Below, piece after piece: positions 1 to 6,453 of a stretch of 28,126 bases of DNA. Both the position numbers and the translations under genes were made by a program. Source of the stretch: JBBAEA01 sp041656175 (lineage in GTDB: Bacteria > Myxococcota_A > Bradymonadia > UBA4248); the NCBI GenBank assembly GCA_041656175.1, contig JBBAEA010000031.1, forward strand, positions 1 to 28,126. The letters run 5' to 3'. The notes under the pieces were generated by a model. It saw only the letters and a program-made list of their open reading frames with translations, made no database searches and was not told where the DNA came from. Numbering within the stretch: the first letter of the stretch is position 1; the number at the start of each line of letters is the position of its first letter.

Positions 1-637
1 TATTGGTCATTTCGTTGAAGCCCAGATTCTGGAGGCTTTAAATATCGATTTTATCGACGAAAGTGAAGTGCTTACGATGGCTGACGAAGACAACCACATT
101 GACAAACTCGCCTTTAAAGCGCCCTTCGTTTGCGGCGCACGAAATATCGGCGAGGCTTGCAGACGCATACAAGAGGGTGCCGCCATGATTCGCACCAAAG
201 GCGAAGCGGGCACGGGCGACGTAGTCGAAGCGGTGCGGCACATGCGAACCATGAATCGCCAGATCGCTGAGCTCTGTAGCTTAGAAACGACAGAAGTCGC
301 TACATTCTGCAAAGAACATGCTATTGCCTACGATTTGGCGCTAAAAATTCGAGAACTCAAGCGTTTACCCGTCGTTAATTTTGCTGCTGGCGGCGTTGCT
401 ACTCCAGCGGATGCAGCGCTTATGATGCAACTTGGTTGCGACGGTGTCTTTGTTGGTTCTGGTATCTTTAAGTCGGGTGACCCCGCGAAGCGCGCAAGTG
501 CTATCGTTCGCGCTGTAGCCAACTACAACGATCCCAAGATTCTACTCGAGGTTTCGACGAATTTGGGTGAAGCCATGGTTGGTATCGCCTGCGATGAAAT
601 GCTAGACTCGCAACGCTATGCTAAACGCGGAAACTAG
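1..637 (+). CDS. pdxS: Pyridoxal 5'-phosphate synthase lyase subunit PdxS (5'-truncated by window edge)
   Basis: PdxS makes pyridoxal 5'-phosphate from ribose 5-phosphate, glyceraldehyde 3-phosphate and ammonia supplied by the glutaminase PdxT, in the cytoplasm. The reading frame is open from base 2 and begins inside the conserved ARIGH segment, so the N-terminal third, including the first catalytic lysine that precedes RIGH in the family, lies outside the window. Visible family landmarks are DFIDESEVLT, PFVCGARNIGEA, RTKGEAGTG (which holds the second conserved lysine), VVNFAAGGVATPADAAL and GVFVGSGIFKS. The C-terminus is close in length to that of Bacillus PdxS. The gene is followed by repeats and by convergent recF. 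The usual partner gene pdxT is not downstream and would have to lie upstream or elsewhere. Identity is very secure from sequence recall; only the start is missing. Confidence 0.97.
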   Translation, partial: IGHFVEAQILEALNIDFIDESEVLTMADEDNHIDKLAFKAPFVCGARNIGEACRRIQEGAAMIRTKGEAGTGDVVEAVRHMRTMNRQIAELCSLETTEVATFCKEHAIAYDLALKIRELKRLPVVNFAAGGVATPADAALMMQLGCDGVFVGSGIFKSGDPAKRASAIVRAVANYNDPKILLEVSTNLGEAMVGIACDEMLDSQRYAKRGN

Positions 638-660
638 TTAAATGAGAGCTAGATCGGGAA

Positions 661-769
661 GATGGTAGCCTGAATTTTATAGCGCTCTTTCATAAAATTT
701 TCGTGTTTTTCGTGGTAAATAAGTTGTTTCATTGCTAACATCGAATTTTTAACCACAAAAGGCACGAAA
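661..769. repeat. Intergenic repeat family III, copy a
   Basis: This copy runs from GATGGTAGCCTGAAT to the motif AACCACAAAAGGCACGAA. It has two TTCGTG units (700-717) followed by a spacer shared with copy b (AAGTTGTTTCATTGCTAACATCGA) and then the inverted partner of the TTCGTGGTT unit. It lies just downstream of the pdxS stop codon. It has no credible coding content. Confidence 0.8.
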
Positions 770-792
770 TGCTCGAACGGCACGAACTGTAG

Positions 793-813
793 GGGCAGGT
801 TTCAAACCTGCCC
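793..813. repeat. Perfect 10-bp inverted repeat with a one-base centre
   Basis: GGGCAGGTTT and AAACCTGCCC flank a single C between the two family III copies. No T run follows on either strand, so a role as a standard intrinsic terminator is not supported. The palindrome could still mark a 3' end for the convergent pdxS and recF transcripts. Confidence 0.7.
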
Positions 814-843
814 TTAAAAACCCATTTCACACAACACTTCAAG

Positions 844-970
844 GACGGCAGCCTGAATCTTATTACGCGAATTTTTAAAAAAATTTCGTGTTTTTCGTGT
901 TTTTCGTGTTTTTCGTGGTTAAAAAGTTGTTTCATCGCTAACATCGAGTTTTTAACCACGAAAGGCACTA
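844..970. repeat. Intergenic repeat family III, copy b
   Basis: A direct copy of 661-769 that starts GACGGCAGCCTGAAT. It is longer because the 9-base unit TTCGTGTTT is present three times plus a final TTCGTGGTT (885-920), against two units in copy a. The arms TTCGTGGTTAAAAA (912-925) and TTTTTAACCACGAA (949-962) form a perfect 14-bp stem around a 23-base loop. Together with copy a and the 793-813 palindrome it fills the gap 638-1028, in which I see no gene. Confidence 0.8.
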
Positions 971-1028
971 GGCTGAAAATTGCTAAGAAAAGCCTCATTG
1001 TTCTCAAACTAGACTAGGATAGCACTTT

Positions 1029-2150
1029 TCAGTCTTTTCTTTGTATTTCCCCGTTTATGACTTCATATTTCTGTACGGCTTTGGGAAAATTAAAATAGCG
1101 CAGCGAGGTTGTTGTAAGGAATACTTGGCTGGATATTTCGGCTAGGAATTCAAAGAGGCGGCGGTTTCGTTCGGGATCCAGTTCGCTAGAGACGTCGTCG
1201 AGCAGAAGAATTGGCGAAATGCCTTGCGATTGTTTGAGGTAGAAGAGCTCAGCCATTTTAAGGCTGAGCATAATTGCACGTTGTTGACCTTGGCTAGCAT
1301 AGAGTTTGGCGCTCTTTGCATTAATTTGTATGCTCCAGTCATCGCGTTGTGGGCCAGCAAGACTAGATCGCCGCATGCGCTCATTATTTCGGACTCGTCG
1401 CATATTGCTGAGGTATTCTGCCCAAACCATGTCGATAGACAAAGAATCTTCGCGAAAATCGAGTTTTTGCCGAATACTGCTGCTTATGTACTCTAATTGC
1501 AAATCGTAGCTTTCGTCGAAAAGCGTTTTAAAGCAGTTGCTTAAAAGCGCGTTGATGGCGAATAAATATTGTATTCTCGCATAGATGATGCGCTGTGCGA
1601 AGTGTTCAAGTTGTTCATCGTAGACGTCGAGGAGCTTGTGATCGAGTTGTTCAGCGCGCAGTGAACTCGCCTTTGCGCGTAGAACTTTTTGGTATTGGTC
1701 TAGATCCTGTAGTAGCAGCGGTCGGTGGTTAAAGAGCATGCGATCTAGGGCGTTTCGGCGCGTTGCGGGGCTATTTTGTAGGAGGCTTACGTCTTTAGGT
1801 TCAAAAAGACTTAGTCGCATGATTCCGAGGTAATCGCCAAGGCGCAGTACGGGGCTGTTATCTACAAAGATGCGACGCCGATTTTCTTCTAGAACTAGTC
1901 TTAATTCGTACTGCGCTTTTCCAGCGCTGAGTTTGGCTTCGATGCTACATACGGGCTGATCGTAGTGGCGTAATTCCGCGAGTTTAGCGCTACGGAAACC
2001 TTTAAGATAAGCAAGAAAAAAAAGGCATTCGAGAAGATTGCTTTTACCTTGCGCATTGTCGCCGTAAATAATGTTAAAGTCCCTAGAAAATTCCAGCTCA
2101 AGGGCTTCGAGGTTGCGAAAATGCGTGGCTTTTATGTTTTGGATGAACAT
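1029..2150 (-). CDS. recF: DNA replication and repair protein RecF
   Basis: RecF is an SMC-like ATPase that works with RecO and RecR to load RecA on single-strand gaps. The 373-residue product has the family layout: N-terminal FRNLEALEL motif, Walker A in GDNAQGKSN near residue 30, the ABC-type signature region SQGQQRAIMLSLKMAE and Walker B in LLLDDVSSELD near the C-terminus. Length is normal for RecF. The start at MFIQNIKATHFRN matches the family N-terminus, although no clear ribosome site precedes it. In many bacteria recF sits with dnaA, dnaN and gyrB. Here it follows a lipoprotein gene and a YigZ gene on the same strand, so it is detached from the origin cluster. Family assignment is secure. 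Confidence 0.96.
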   Translation of the reverse strand: MFIQNIKATHFRNLEALELEFSRDFNIIYGDNAQGKSNLLECLFFLAYLKGFRSAKLAELRHYDQPVCSIEAKLSAGKAQYELRLVLEENRRRIFVDNSPVLRLGDYLGIMRLSLFEPKDVSLLQNSPATRRNALDRMLFNHRPLLLQDLDQYQKVLRAKASSLRAEQLDHKLLDVYDEQLEHFAQRIIYARIQYLFAINALLSNCFKTLFDESYDLQLEYISSSIRQKLDFREDSLSIDMVWAEYLSNMRRVRNNERMRRSSLAGPQRDDWSIQINAKSAKLYASQGQQRAIMLSLKMAELFYLKQSQGISPILLLDDVSSELDPERNRRLFEFLAEISSQVFLTTTSLRYFNFPKAVQKYEVINGEIQRKD

Positions 2151-2185
2151 CGTAGTGAGGAGATAGAAGTGTGGAGTGCCCGTAT

Positions 2186-2334
2186 AAGGTTCTTCAGAAA
2201 GTACTATAAATAATAGCTAAACAGTAGCTAGCGCAAAGTCAGGAACACATTCAAAATAAAGTCAATAAAATCAACACACTACGTATAAGAATGGGTACCG
2301 AGGCGGTAGCTCCCAATAATCAGAATCTCCTTTA
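2186..2334. repeat. MITE-like repeat family I, copy a (degenerate)
   Basis: The core AAAATAAAGTCAATAAAATC and the preceding GCAAAGTCAGG match the cores at about 4935-4995 and 16155-16205. The right end AATCAGAATCTCCTTTAG (2318-2335) matches the right ends of the other copies, as does the GGTAGC...CCAAT stretch before it. The left end near 2186 is poorly preserved. The element fills the space between the lipoprotein stop (2337) and recF (start 2150). Confidence 0.6.
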
Positions 2335-2336
2335 GT

Positions 2337-2936
2337 TTATTTCTTTTTAACGGGTACAGTTTCCGTAATCGGGATTCCAGCTTCATAAGTATTGGGAGGA
2401 GCAGCGATACTTGGGATATTGTTTTTTGCTCTTGGTACAGCCTTAGCGGGGTAGCTTTCGTGCATTTCGATGAACATGCCGTTATCTTCGACTTTGATCT
2501 GGGCTTCAAAGTTAATTCTTGAGCCGCTGAGCTCGATCGTTCGTTTTACAGTAGTGGCTTCTTTTTGAGGTGGAACGATTTCTACGAGCTGTCCTCGAAC
2601 GAGCGTTGTTCCAGAGCCTAAAGTAATTTTGAGTACAGTTTCTGAGGCGATGGCGCTGCGGTATTCGATCACGATGTCAAAGGCGCCATCAATGTTGTTT
2701 TCGCTAGCTTTTATGCTTAGCGTTAGTGGCAGGAGCATAGCGTATGCTTGCTGCTCGTGTGCTTGCTCAAGTTCGCTTTGCGCTTCAGGTTCTTCTACGG
2801 CTAGTGCATCTTCTTCTACGGCTAGCACTTCTACCTTGGAGGCATCTTGCGGAGCTGGCTTGTGTTCGTTTTTTGTGCTGCTGCATGCAAAGAGGAGCGT
2901 ACAAAAAGCAATAATTAAGGCGTTTATGCGAATCAT
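2337..2936 (-). CDS. Putative lipoprotein of unknown function
   Basis: I do not recognise a named family. The 199-residue product starts with a short signal sequence and a lipobox ending LLFAC, with Cys 18 as the probable lipidation site, so it should sit on a membrane facing the periplasm. Residues about 20-65 form an acidic, low-complexity linker with a tandem LAVEE...ALAVEE duplication. Residues about 66-165 alternate hydrophobic and polar residues like a beta-sandwich domain. The last 30 residues are proline- and lysine-rich and end VKKK. A good ribosome site, GGAG followed by six bases, precedes the ATG. It lies 29 bases after yigZ on the same strand and is probably co-transcribed with it. 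Anchored structural lipoprotein is the most that can be said. Confidence 0.75.
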   Translation of the reverse strand: MIRINALIIAFCTLLFACSSTKNEHKPAPQDASKVEVLAVEEDALAVEEPEAQSELEQAHEQQAYAMLLPLTLSIKASENNIDGAFDIVIEYRSAIASETVLKITLGSGTTLVRGQLVEIVPPQKEATTVKRTIELSGSRINFEAQIKVEDNGMFIEMHESYPAKAVPRAKNNIPSIAAPPNTYEAGIPITETVPVKKK

Positions 2937-2965
2937 CTTTCACTCCAGAGCTTCCTTAAGGAAAT

Positions 2966-3550
2966 TTAATTTTGTCCAAGCCAGTATACGCGTCCTTGCG
3001 TTGCGTTACTGAGCGTATCGCGGTAGTTCTCGAGTTCGTCTTCTTTAACGTTGATGTAGAACTCAACGCCTTCGGCAACATAACTCTCGCGCAGTTTTTG
3101 TGCACTCGAGGCATTGATGATGCCGTAAACGGCGTAAGTGTCGGCAAAATCGACGCGAAAAGCAAGTTCTTGCATAGGAATAAACTCGTGGCTTTCGGCG
3201 TTTTGCAGTGCTTGTTTTACGGTATTGCCGTAGGCTCGAACCAAGCCACCCACGCCGAGTTTAATACCGCCAAAATAGCGAACGACATGCGCCACTACCG
3301 CGTCAAAGCCCATACCATCGATAGCCGCAAGAATTGGGCGCCCAGCGCTTCCACCAGGCTCGCCGTCATCAAAAAAACGATATTGTTCTCCAATGCGATA
3401 TGCCCAGCAGTTATGGCGTGCATCGGCTTGGTGCCAGTTTTTTATGTATAGCTCCGCCTCTTCGACGCTTTGCACTGGTGCACAGGTCGCAATAAATCGG
3501 GACTTTTTAATCTCGTTGGTAAAACTCGCTATTTCACTTAAGTGCAGCAT
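2966..3550 (-). CDS. yigZ: YigZ/IMPACT family protein
   Basis: Member of the YigZ (UPF0029/IMPACT) family, related to the eukaryotic regulator IMPACT; the bacterial role is still unclear. Diagnostic stretches are EIKKSRFIA near the N-terminus, HQADARHNCWAYRIG, FFDDGEPGGSAGRPIL and VVRYFGGIKLGVGGLVRAYG. The start chosen (3550, MLHLSEI) gives 194 residues and the usual spacing to EIKKSRF. An upstream ATG at 3616 would add 22 residues, LNVALQTKPLARKK-like, that have no counterpart in the family. Neither start has a clear ribosome site. The C-terminal domain is of the expected length. The lipoprotein gene follows after 29 bases. The bases just after the stop (2945-2960) hold CCAGAGCTTCCTTAAG, which resembles one end of repeat family I. 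Confidence 0.9.
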   Translation of the reverse strand: MLHLSEIASFTNEIKKSRFIATCAPVQSVEEAELYIKNWHQADARHNCWAYRIGEQYRFFDDGEPGGSAGRPILAAIDGMGFDAVVAHVVRYFGGIKLGVGGLVRAYGNTVKQALQNAESHEFIPMQELAFRVDFADTYAVYGIINASSAQKLRESYVAEGVEFYINVKEDELENYRDTLSNATQGRVYWLGQN

Positions 3551-3741
3551 TGAAAAGACTGTGGTCAGTAGCTTTTTTCGAGCTAAAGGCTTCGTTTGAA
3601 GAGCTACATTGAGCAAACGGCCTATGGTTCAAAAAGTTTTTACCGTGTTCTAAAATCCATGGAACGCGTAAGAGGGAGGACAGAGCATCGTAGGATAAGA
3701 AAGTGGCGCAGTAAAGTCCAAAGACGCGTCAAGTTGCGAAC

Positions 3742-3851
3742 AAAAAAGGAGGCAAAGTTCAGGTGACATACCCGCTCCAAAACGTACCGTTGCTTCCTCC
3801 CGGATCTGGCGGATTGGCTTTTTTGCGCCATATCACCTGAACTTTGCCTCC
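3742..3851 (-). terminator. Long inverted repeat with T run after the tRNA-tadA operon
   Basis: Arms 3748-3769 and 3830-3851 pair over 22 bases with one mismatch (the arm contains GGCAAAGTTCAGGTGA) around a 60-base loop. On the minus strand the second arm is followed directly by six T residues (3742-3747). It starts 6 bases after tRNA-Ser(GGA). Position and T run suit an intrinsic terminator, but the stem and loop are far longer than usual, so a stable small RNA or a mobile palindrome is also possible. The rest of the gap up to yigZ (3551-3741) shows nothing else. Confidence 0.6.
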
Positions 3852-3857
3852 ATTGCA

Positions 3858-3945
3858 CGGAGAGAGAGGGATTCGAACCCTCGGTACCCTTTTGAGATAC
3901 ACGCGATTTCCAATCGCGCACCTTCAGCCACTCGGTCACCTCTCC
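3858..3945 (-). tRNA. tRNA-Ser(GGA)
   Basis: Class II tRNA of 88 bases. Acceptor GGAGAGG pairs with TCTCTCC (last pair G-T). The D arm contains TGACCGAGTGG. The anticodon stem CGCGA/TCGCG closes the loop TTGGAAA, giving anticodon GGA. There is a long variable arm, and the T loop TTCGAAT lies in stem GAGGG/CCCTC. Discriminator base is G, as usual for serine. CCA is not encoded. Last gene of the tRNA-tadA cluster. Confidence 0.97.
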
Positions 3946-3958
3946 TAATCGACATCTA

Positions 3959-4043
3959 AGGAGGGAGAGGGATTCGAACCCTCGATACATTTCTGTATAC
4001 ATGATTTCGAGTCACGCGCCTTCGACCACTCGGCCACCCCTCC
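3959..4043 (-). tRNA. tRNA-Ser(CGA)
   Basis: Class II tRNA. Acceptor GGAGGGG pairs with TCCCTCC. Anticodon stem CGTGA/TCATG closes the loop CTCGAAA, giving anticodon CGA. The variable arm is long and the T loop is TTCGAAT. CCA is not encoded. The base after the acceptor is T rather than the G normally found at position 73 of tRNA-Ser. It begins 12 bases after the tadA stop and lies 13 bases before tRNA-Ser(GGA). Confidence 0.96.
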
Positions 4044-4055
4044 ATAAAGGGTAGA

Positions 4056-4517
4056 TTATTTTTTTGTTCGCATATTTTCAAAGAACTCGCGAAGTAAGGC
4101 TGAGCTTTCGTCAGCTCGGCATCCTTCAGCTACACGCACACGGTGTGGAAGTCTCGGGTCATCCACGCAGGCATAAAGCGATCTTACTGCTCCAGCCTTT
4201 GGATCCCTGCATGCAAAGACTAATCGATCTATTCGTGCTTGCAGTATTGCGCCCGCACACATCAAGCAAGGCTCAAGACTTACGTACATGGTACTTCGCC
4301 TTAACTGCCAGTTGCCCAAGTTGCGATTTGCGCACTGAATGGCGGCTATCTCTGCATGTCCAAGTACGTCGTTATACTGCATACGTTGGTTAAAACCCCA
4401 GCCGCTAAGCTGTCCTTCAACCACGATTACAGCGCCAACAGGTACCTCTTTGCGAACGAAAGCAGCTTTAGCCAAATCCAACGCAAGCCCCATATAGTGC
4501 TTGTCTAAACTTGCCAT
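4056..4517 (-). CDS. tadA: tRNA-specific adenosine deaminase TadA
   Basis: TadA converts adenosine 34 of tRNA-Arg(ACG) to inosine, which lets that tRNA read CGU, CGC and CGA. The 153-residue product has the cytidine deaminase-like zinc site: H54-A-E56 (HAE) and P83-C84-L-M-C87 (PCLMC), with the TadA-typical N-terminus HYMGLALDLAKAA and PVGAVIV. The start at 4517 (MASLDKHYM) is preceded by a good ribosome site, AGGAA plus seven bases. A longer reading to 4562 would run into the tRNA gene and is rejected. The gene is embedded between tRNA-Arg(ACG), 18 bases upstream, and tRNA-Ser(CGA), 12 bases downstream, so it must share their transcript or be cut out of it. Its known substrate is the immediately preceding gene. 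Confidence 0.96.
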   Translation of the reverse strand: MASLDKHYMGLALDLAKAAFVRKEVPVGAVIVVEGQLSGWGFNQRMQYNDVLGHAEIAAIQCANRNLGNWQLRRSTMYVSLEPCLMCAGAILQARIDRLVFACRDPKAGAVRSLYACVDDPRLPHRVRVAEGCRADESSALLREFFENMRTKK

Positions 4518-4535
4518 CAGCTGCTTCCTCGCAAA

Positions 4536-4609
4536 TACACCGAAGAGGGCTCGAACCTCCAACCTACGGCTTCGTAGGCCGTTGCTCTATCCAGTTGAGC
4601 TATCGGTGC
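4536..4609 (-). tRNA. tRNA-Arg(ACG)
   Basis: 74 bases. Acceptor GCACCGA pairs with TCGGTGT. The D arm contains TAGCTCAACTGGATAGAGC. Anticodon stem ACGGC/GCCGT closes the loop CTACGAA, giving anticodon ACG. The T arm is GGAGG-TTCGAGC-CCTCT. Discriminator is A and CCA is not encoded. Its A34 is the standard substrate of TadA, encoded next on the same strand. tRNA-Ser(GCT) ends six bases upstream. Confidence 0.97.
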
Positions 4610-4615
4610 AGGGAG

Positions 4616-4704
4616 CGGAGAGAGAGGGATTCGAACCCTCGATGCGCTACAAAACGCATACTCGCTTAGCAGGCGAGCGCCTTCAGCCACTCGGCCATCT
4701 CCCC
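4616..4704 (-). tRNA. tRNA-Ser(GCT)
   Basis: Class II tRNA of 89 bases. Acceptor GGGGAGA pairs with TCTCTCC (one G-T pair). Anticodon stem CTCGC/GCGAG closes the loop CTGCTAA, giving anticodon GCT. The variable arm ATGCGTTTTGTAGCGCAT is long and self-complementary. T loop is TTCGAAT, discriminator G, no encoded CCA. First gene of the cluster in the direction of transcription. Confidence 0.97.
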
Positions 4705-4788
4705 TTGGTTTTGGACAACCAAAGTTATTACCAAGCCATTCACTACCGCATTTGCGGCTACCGTTTGAGCGGCTCGCAAACGAGAGCG

Positions 4789-4817
4789 CTTGTACCATGC
4801 TATGCGTTCCTTTGCAA
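4789..4817 (-). promoter_or_regulatory. Candidate sigma-70-type promoter for the tRNA-tadA operon
   Basis: On the minus strand TTGCAA (4812-4817) is followed after 17 bases by TACAAG (4789-4794), about 80 bases upstream of tRNA-Ser(GCT). The -35 box is good and the -10 box is mediocre. No better pair was found between 4705 and 4900. Inference only. Confidence 0.3.
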
Positions 4818-4899
4818 GCATTATTTTATATGAGCGCCGATATTTGTTATTTGGCCGCGAAACGACGCGATAAAAAGCGGTATGACAAGGAGCAACGTT

Positions 4900-5083
4900 A
4901 GGGAGGCTCTGATTAATACGAAAACGCTCAAAAAGTCACTAGAGCAAAGTGAGGAAAAATCAGGCGAGCGTTTAAAATAAAGTCAATCAAATCAAGGCGG
5001 TACGCAAAAAAAAGGGTTCTAAGGGCTATAGCCCTTAGCGGGGTTTGGGGCAGAGCCCCAAAAATAATTCAGAGTTTCGTTAG
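4900..5083. repeat. MITE-like repeat family I, copy b (longest)
   Basis: Left end AGGGAGGCTCTGATTAAT is nearly the reverse complement of the right ends of the other copies. The core GAGCAAAGTGAGGAAAAATC and TTTAAAATAAAGTCAATC aligns with copies a and d. The right end ATTCAGAGTTTCGTTAG is diverged and overlaps the tsaC 3' end, so that the tsaC stop codon (5069-5071) lies inside the element. The right half holds a perfect 16-base palindrome AAGGGCTATAGCCCTT and a TTTGGGGC/GCCCCAAA hairpin. Together with the promoter region it fills the gap 4705-5068; I see no gene there. Confidence 0.65.
5003..5062 (-). terminator. Probable tandem-hairpin terminator after tsaC
   Basis: Read on the minus strand after the tsaC stop, the stem TTTGGGGC-TCT-GCCCCAAA (5044-5062) is followed by the palindrome AAGGGCTATAGCCCTT (5021-5036), then AGAACCC and a run of eight T residues. 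The hairpins belong to repeat family I copy b, so the element appears to have been adopted as a terminator. The T run lies several bases from the second stem, which weakens the call. Confidence 0.5.
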
Positions 5084-5698
5084 CTGTATCGCTCCTTGTC
5101 GTAGGATTTGTAGCGTTTGCTTGTCGATTTTTACCACGGTTGATGGTGCAGCTTCGCAAGTTGCTATTTGTACCAAGCGCAGAGAAAGGCGCTCATCGTC
5201 TATAAAAAGTTCTCGGGCTTCCTCTATGCTTCGTACTGGAGGCTGACCCGAATGGTTTGCACTTGTGCAGCAAAGGGGGTGCCCAAACTCGCGGAGTATA
5301 CGCAAGGGCACTGCGTGATTGGGGCAGCGTAGACCTACGAAGCCATCGCTCGATTTTAATACATCAGGCAAGTCCGCTCTAGCTTTTAACACGATCGTTA
5401 GCGGGCCTGGCCAAAATTTTTGCATCAAGGTTTCGGCGTCTTTATTAACGATGGCAAGCTCTTTTGCTTGCTCCACAGAGCGCACAAACACGGGCAAGCT
5501 CTTTTCTTTGGGACGCTCTTTGAGCGCTAAAATCTTGCGAATTCCCGTAACACTATGGCAAGCCGCCGCTAAGCCATACACGGTTTCAGTGGGTAAGAGG
5601 ATGCAGCCACCAGCCGATAAAGCGGCTAAGATGCTGGGCATCGCACGGCTAATATCGCTTTCGCTGTTTACACAAAAGCTCTTCTCTTTCTTGCTCAT
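5069..5698 (-). CDS. tsaC: Threonylcarbamoyl-AMP synthase, TsaC/Sua5/YrdC family
   Basis: Makes threonylcarbamoyl-AMP from threonine, bicarbonate and ATP for the t6A37 modification of tRNAs that read ANN codons. The 209-residue product is a single YrdC domain, so TsaC type rather than the longer Sua5 type. Diagnostic motifs are GGCILLPTETVYGL near residue 30, the KERPKEKSLPVFV segment with the conserved Lys/Arg pattern, FWPGPLTIVL, GLRCPNHAVPLRIL and TSANHSGQP. The start at 5698 has only a weak ribosome site. It ends inside repeat family I copy b. The upstream Nudix gene is on the same strand 42 bases away, so the two may be co-transcribed. With tadA nearby this is a second tRNA-modification gene close to the tRNA cluster. 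Confidence 0.94.
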   Translation of the reverse strand: MSKKEKSFCVNSESDISRAMPSILAALSAGGCILLPTETVYGLAAACHSVTGIRKILALKERPKEKSLPVFVRSVEQAKELAIVNKDAETLMQKFWPGPLTIVLKARADLPDVLKSSDGFVGLRCPNHAVPLRILREFGHPLCCTSANHSGQPPVRSIEEARELFIDDERLSLRLVQIATCEAAPSTVVKIDKQTLQILRQGAIQLTKL

Positions 5699-5740
5699 GC
5701 TCGTTTGACTGAATTTTTTCTGGGACTTCGCCCCTCGCCC

Positions 5741-6283
5741 TTAGAAGTCTTTTTCCGTAAGCAAATTTTCGTGGTAATTCAAAAAGTATAGCTCCAAGCT
5801 TCGCGTGTGGGGGGGGAAGGCGAGTTCTTCGGGGGCGTATACGAGTTTGAAGTCGGTAACTTCGCTGTTGGTTTGGAGTTTTTGCAGCAAGTCTTGTTTT
5901 TGGGGCTTGCAGAGTGCAAAGAGCAACAAGCGATCGCGCTTGGGGTTAGAGTCTACGCATATGATTTTTTTGATGTCGTTCTCTACGTTTAGCATAATGC
6001 CGCTTTCTTCGTAGAGTTCTCGCACAGCGCCATCTTGCCAGCACTCGGCAAGTTCTAGGTAACCCCCAGGTAGCGCCCACTCGCCTTTGCAAGGTTCGAT
6101 GGCGCGTTTGATGCACAAAATTCCTAAGGAATCATCGGTATATATGGGAAGCAAGGCGTTAACTACGGGAACGGGGTTGCGATAGGTAATGACACCGCAG
6201 CCACATTCTTTTGGCCATTGGTAGTCTAGTTTTGCGCGCTTTGCGCCACAATATGGGCAGTATTTTTCGAGTAGTCTGGGCAT
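5741..6283 (-). CDS. Nudix hydrolase with N-terminal zinc ribbon
   Basis: Nudix enzymes hydrolyse nucleoside diphosphates linked to another moiety; the substrate here is unknown. The 180-residue protein opens with a probable zinc ribbon (Cys 9, 12, 27 and 29, in CPYCG and ECGCG) and then a Nudix domain with an intact box GX5EX7REUXEEXGU at residues 74-96 (GGYLELAE then VRELYEESGI). All catalytic glutamates are present. It is shorter than NADH pyrophosphatase NudC and I do not see the NudC-specific SQPWPFP motif, so it is a stand-alone zinc-ribbon Nudix protein, perhaps acting on ADP-ribose or a nucleotide cofactor. The ATG at 6283 is preceded by no strong ribosome site. Probably co-transcribed with tsaC. 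Confidence 0.9.
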   Translation of the reverse strand: MPRLLEKYCPYCGAKRAKLDYQWPKECGCGVITYRNPVPVVNALLPIYTDDSLGILCIKRAIEPCKGEWALPGGYLELAECWQDGAVRELYEESGIMLNVENDIKKIICVDSNPKRDRLLLFALCKPQKQDLLQKLQTNSEVTDFKLVYAPEELAFPPHTRSLELYFLNYHENLLTEKDF

Positions 6284-6453
6284 GATTTAGTATGAGAGAA
6301 ATTTCGTAGGCACAAGTGTTTACAGGGGGTAAGCCCTTGTAAATCGAGTAGTCGTAAAATAAGCAAAACGACGCGTAACGCTGTTTGGTTTATGCATAAG
6401 CATTTTATTAAAAGAGCGTGGGCGAGTCGATCGCTCAGATATTGGGGGGTAGA

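Noticed and set aside
735..1007. 90-residue minus-strand open frame containing NHEKHEKHEKHE
   Set aside because: It is the translation of repeat family III (TTCGTGTTT units); no ribosome site and no conserved protein features.
3640..4002. 120-residue minus-strand frame across the tRNA-Ser genes
   Set aside because: It reads through two tRNA genes and the long inverted repeat; the EVTEWLKVRDWKS and EGSNPSLS pieces are translated tRNA sequence.
4501..4833. Frames on both strands over tRNA-Arg and tRNA-Ser(GCT)
   Set aside because: EREGFEPSM and PIAQLDRATAYEA are typical translated tRNA artefacts.
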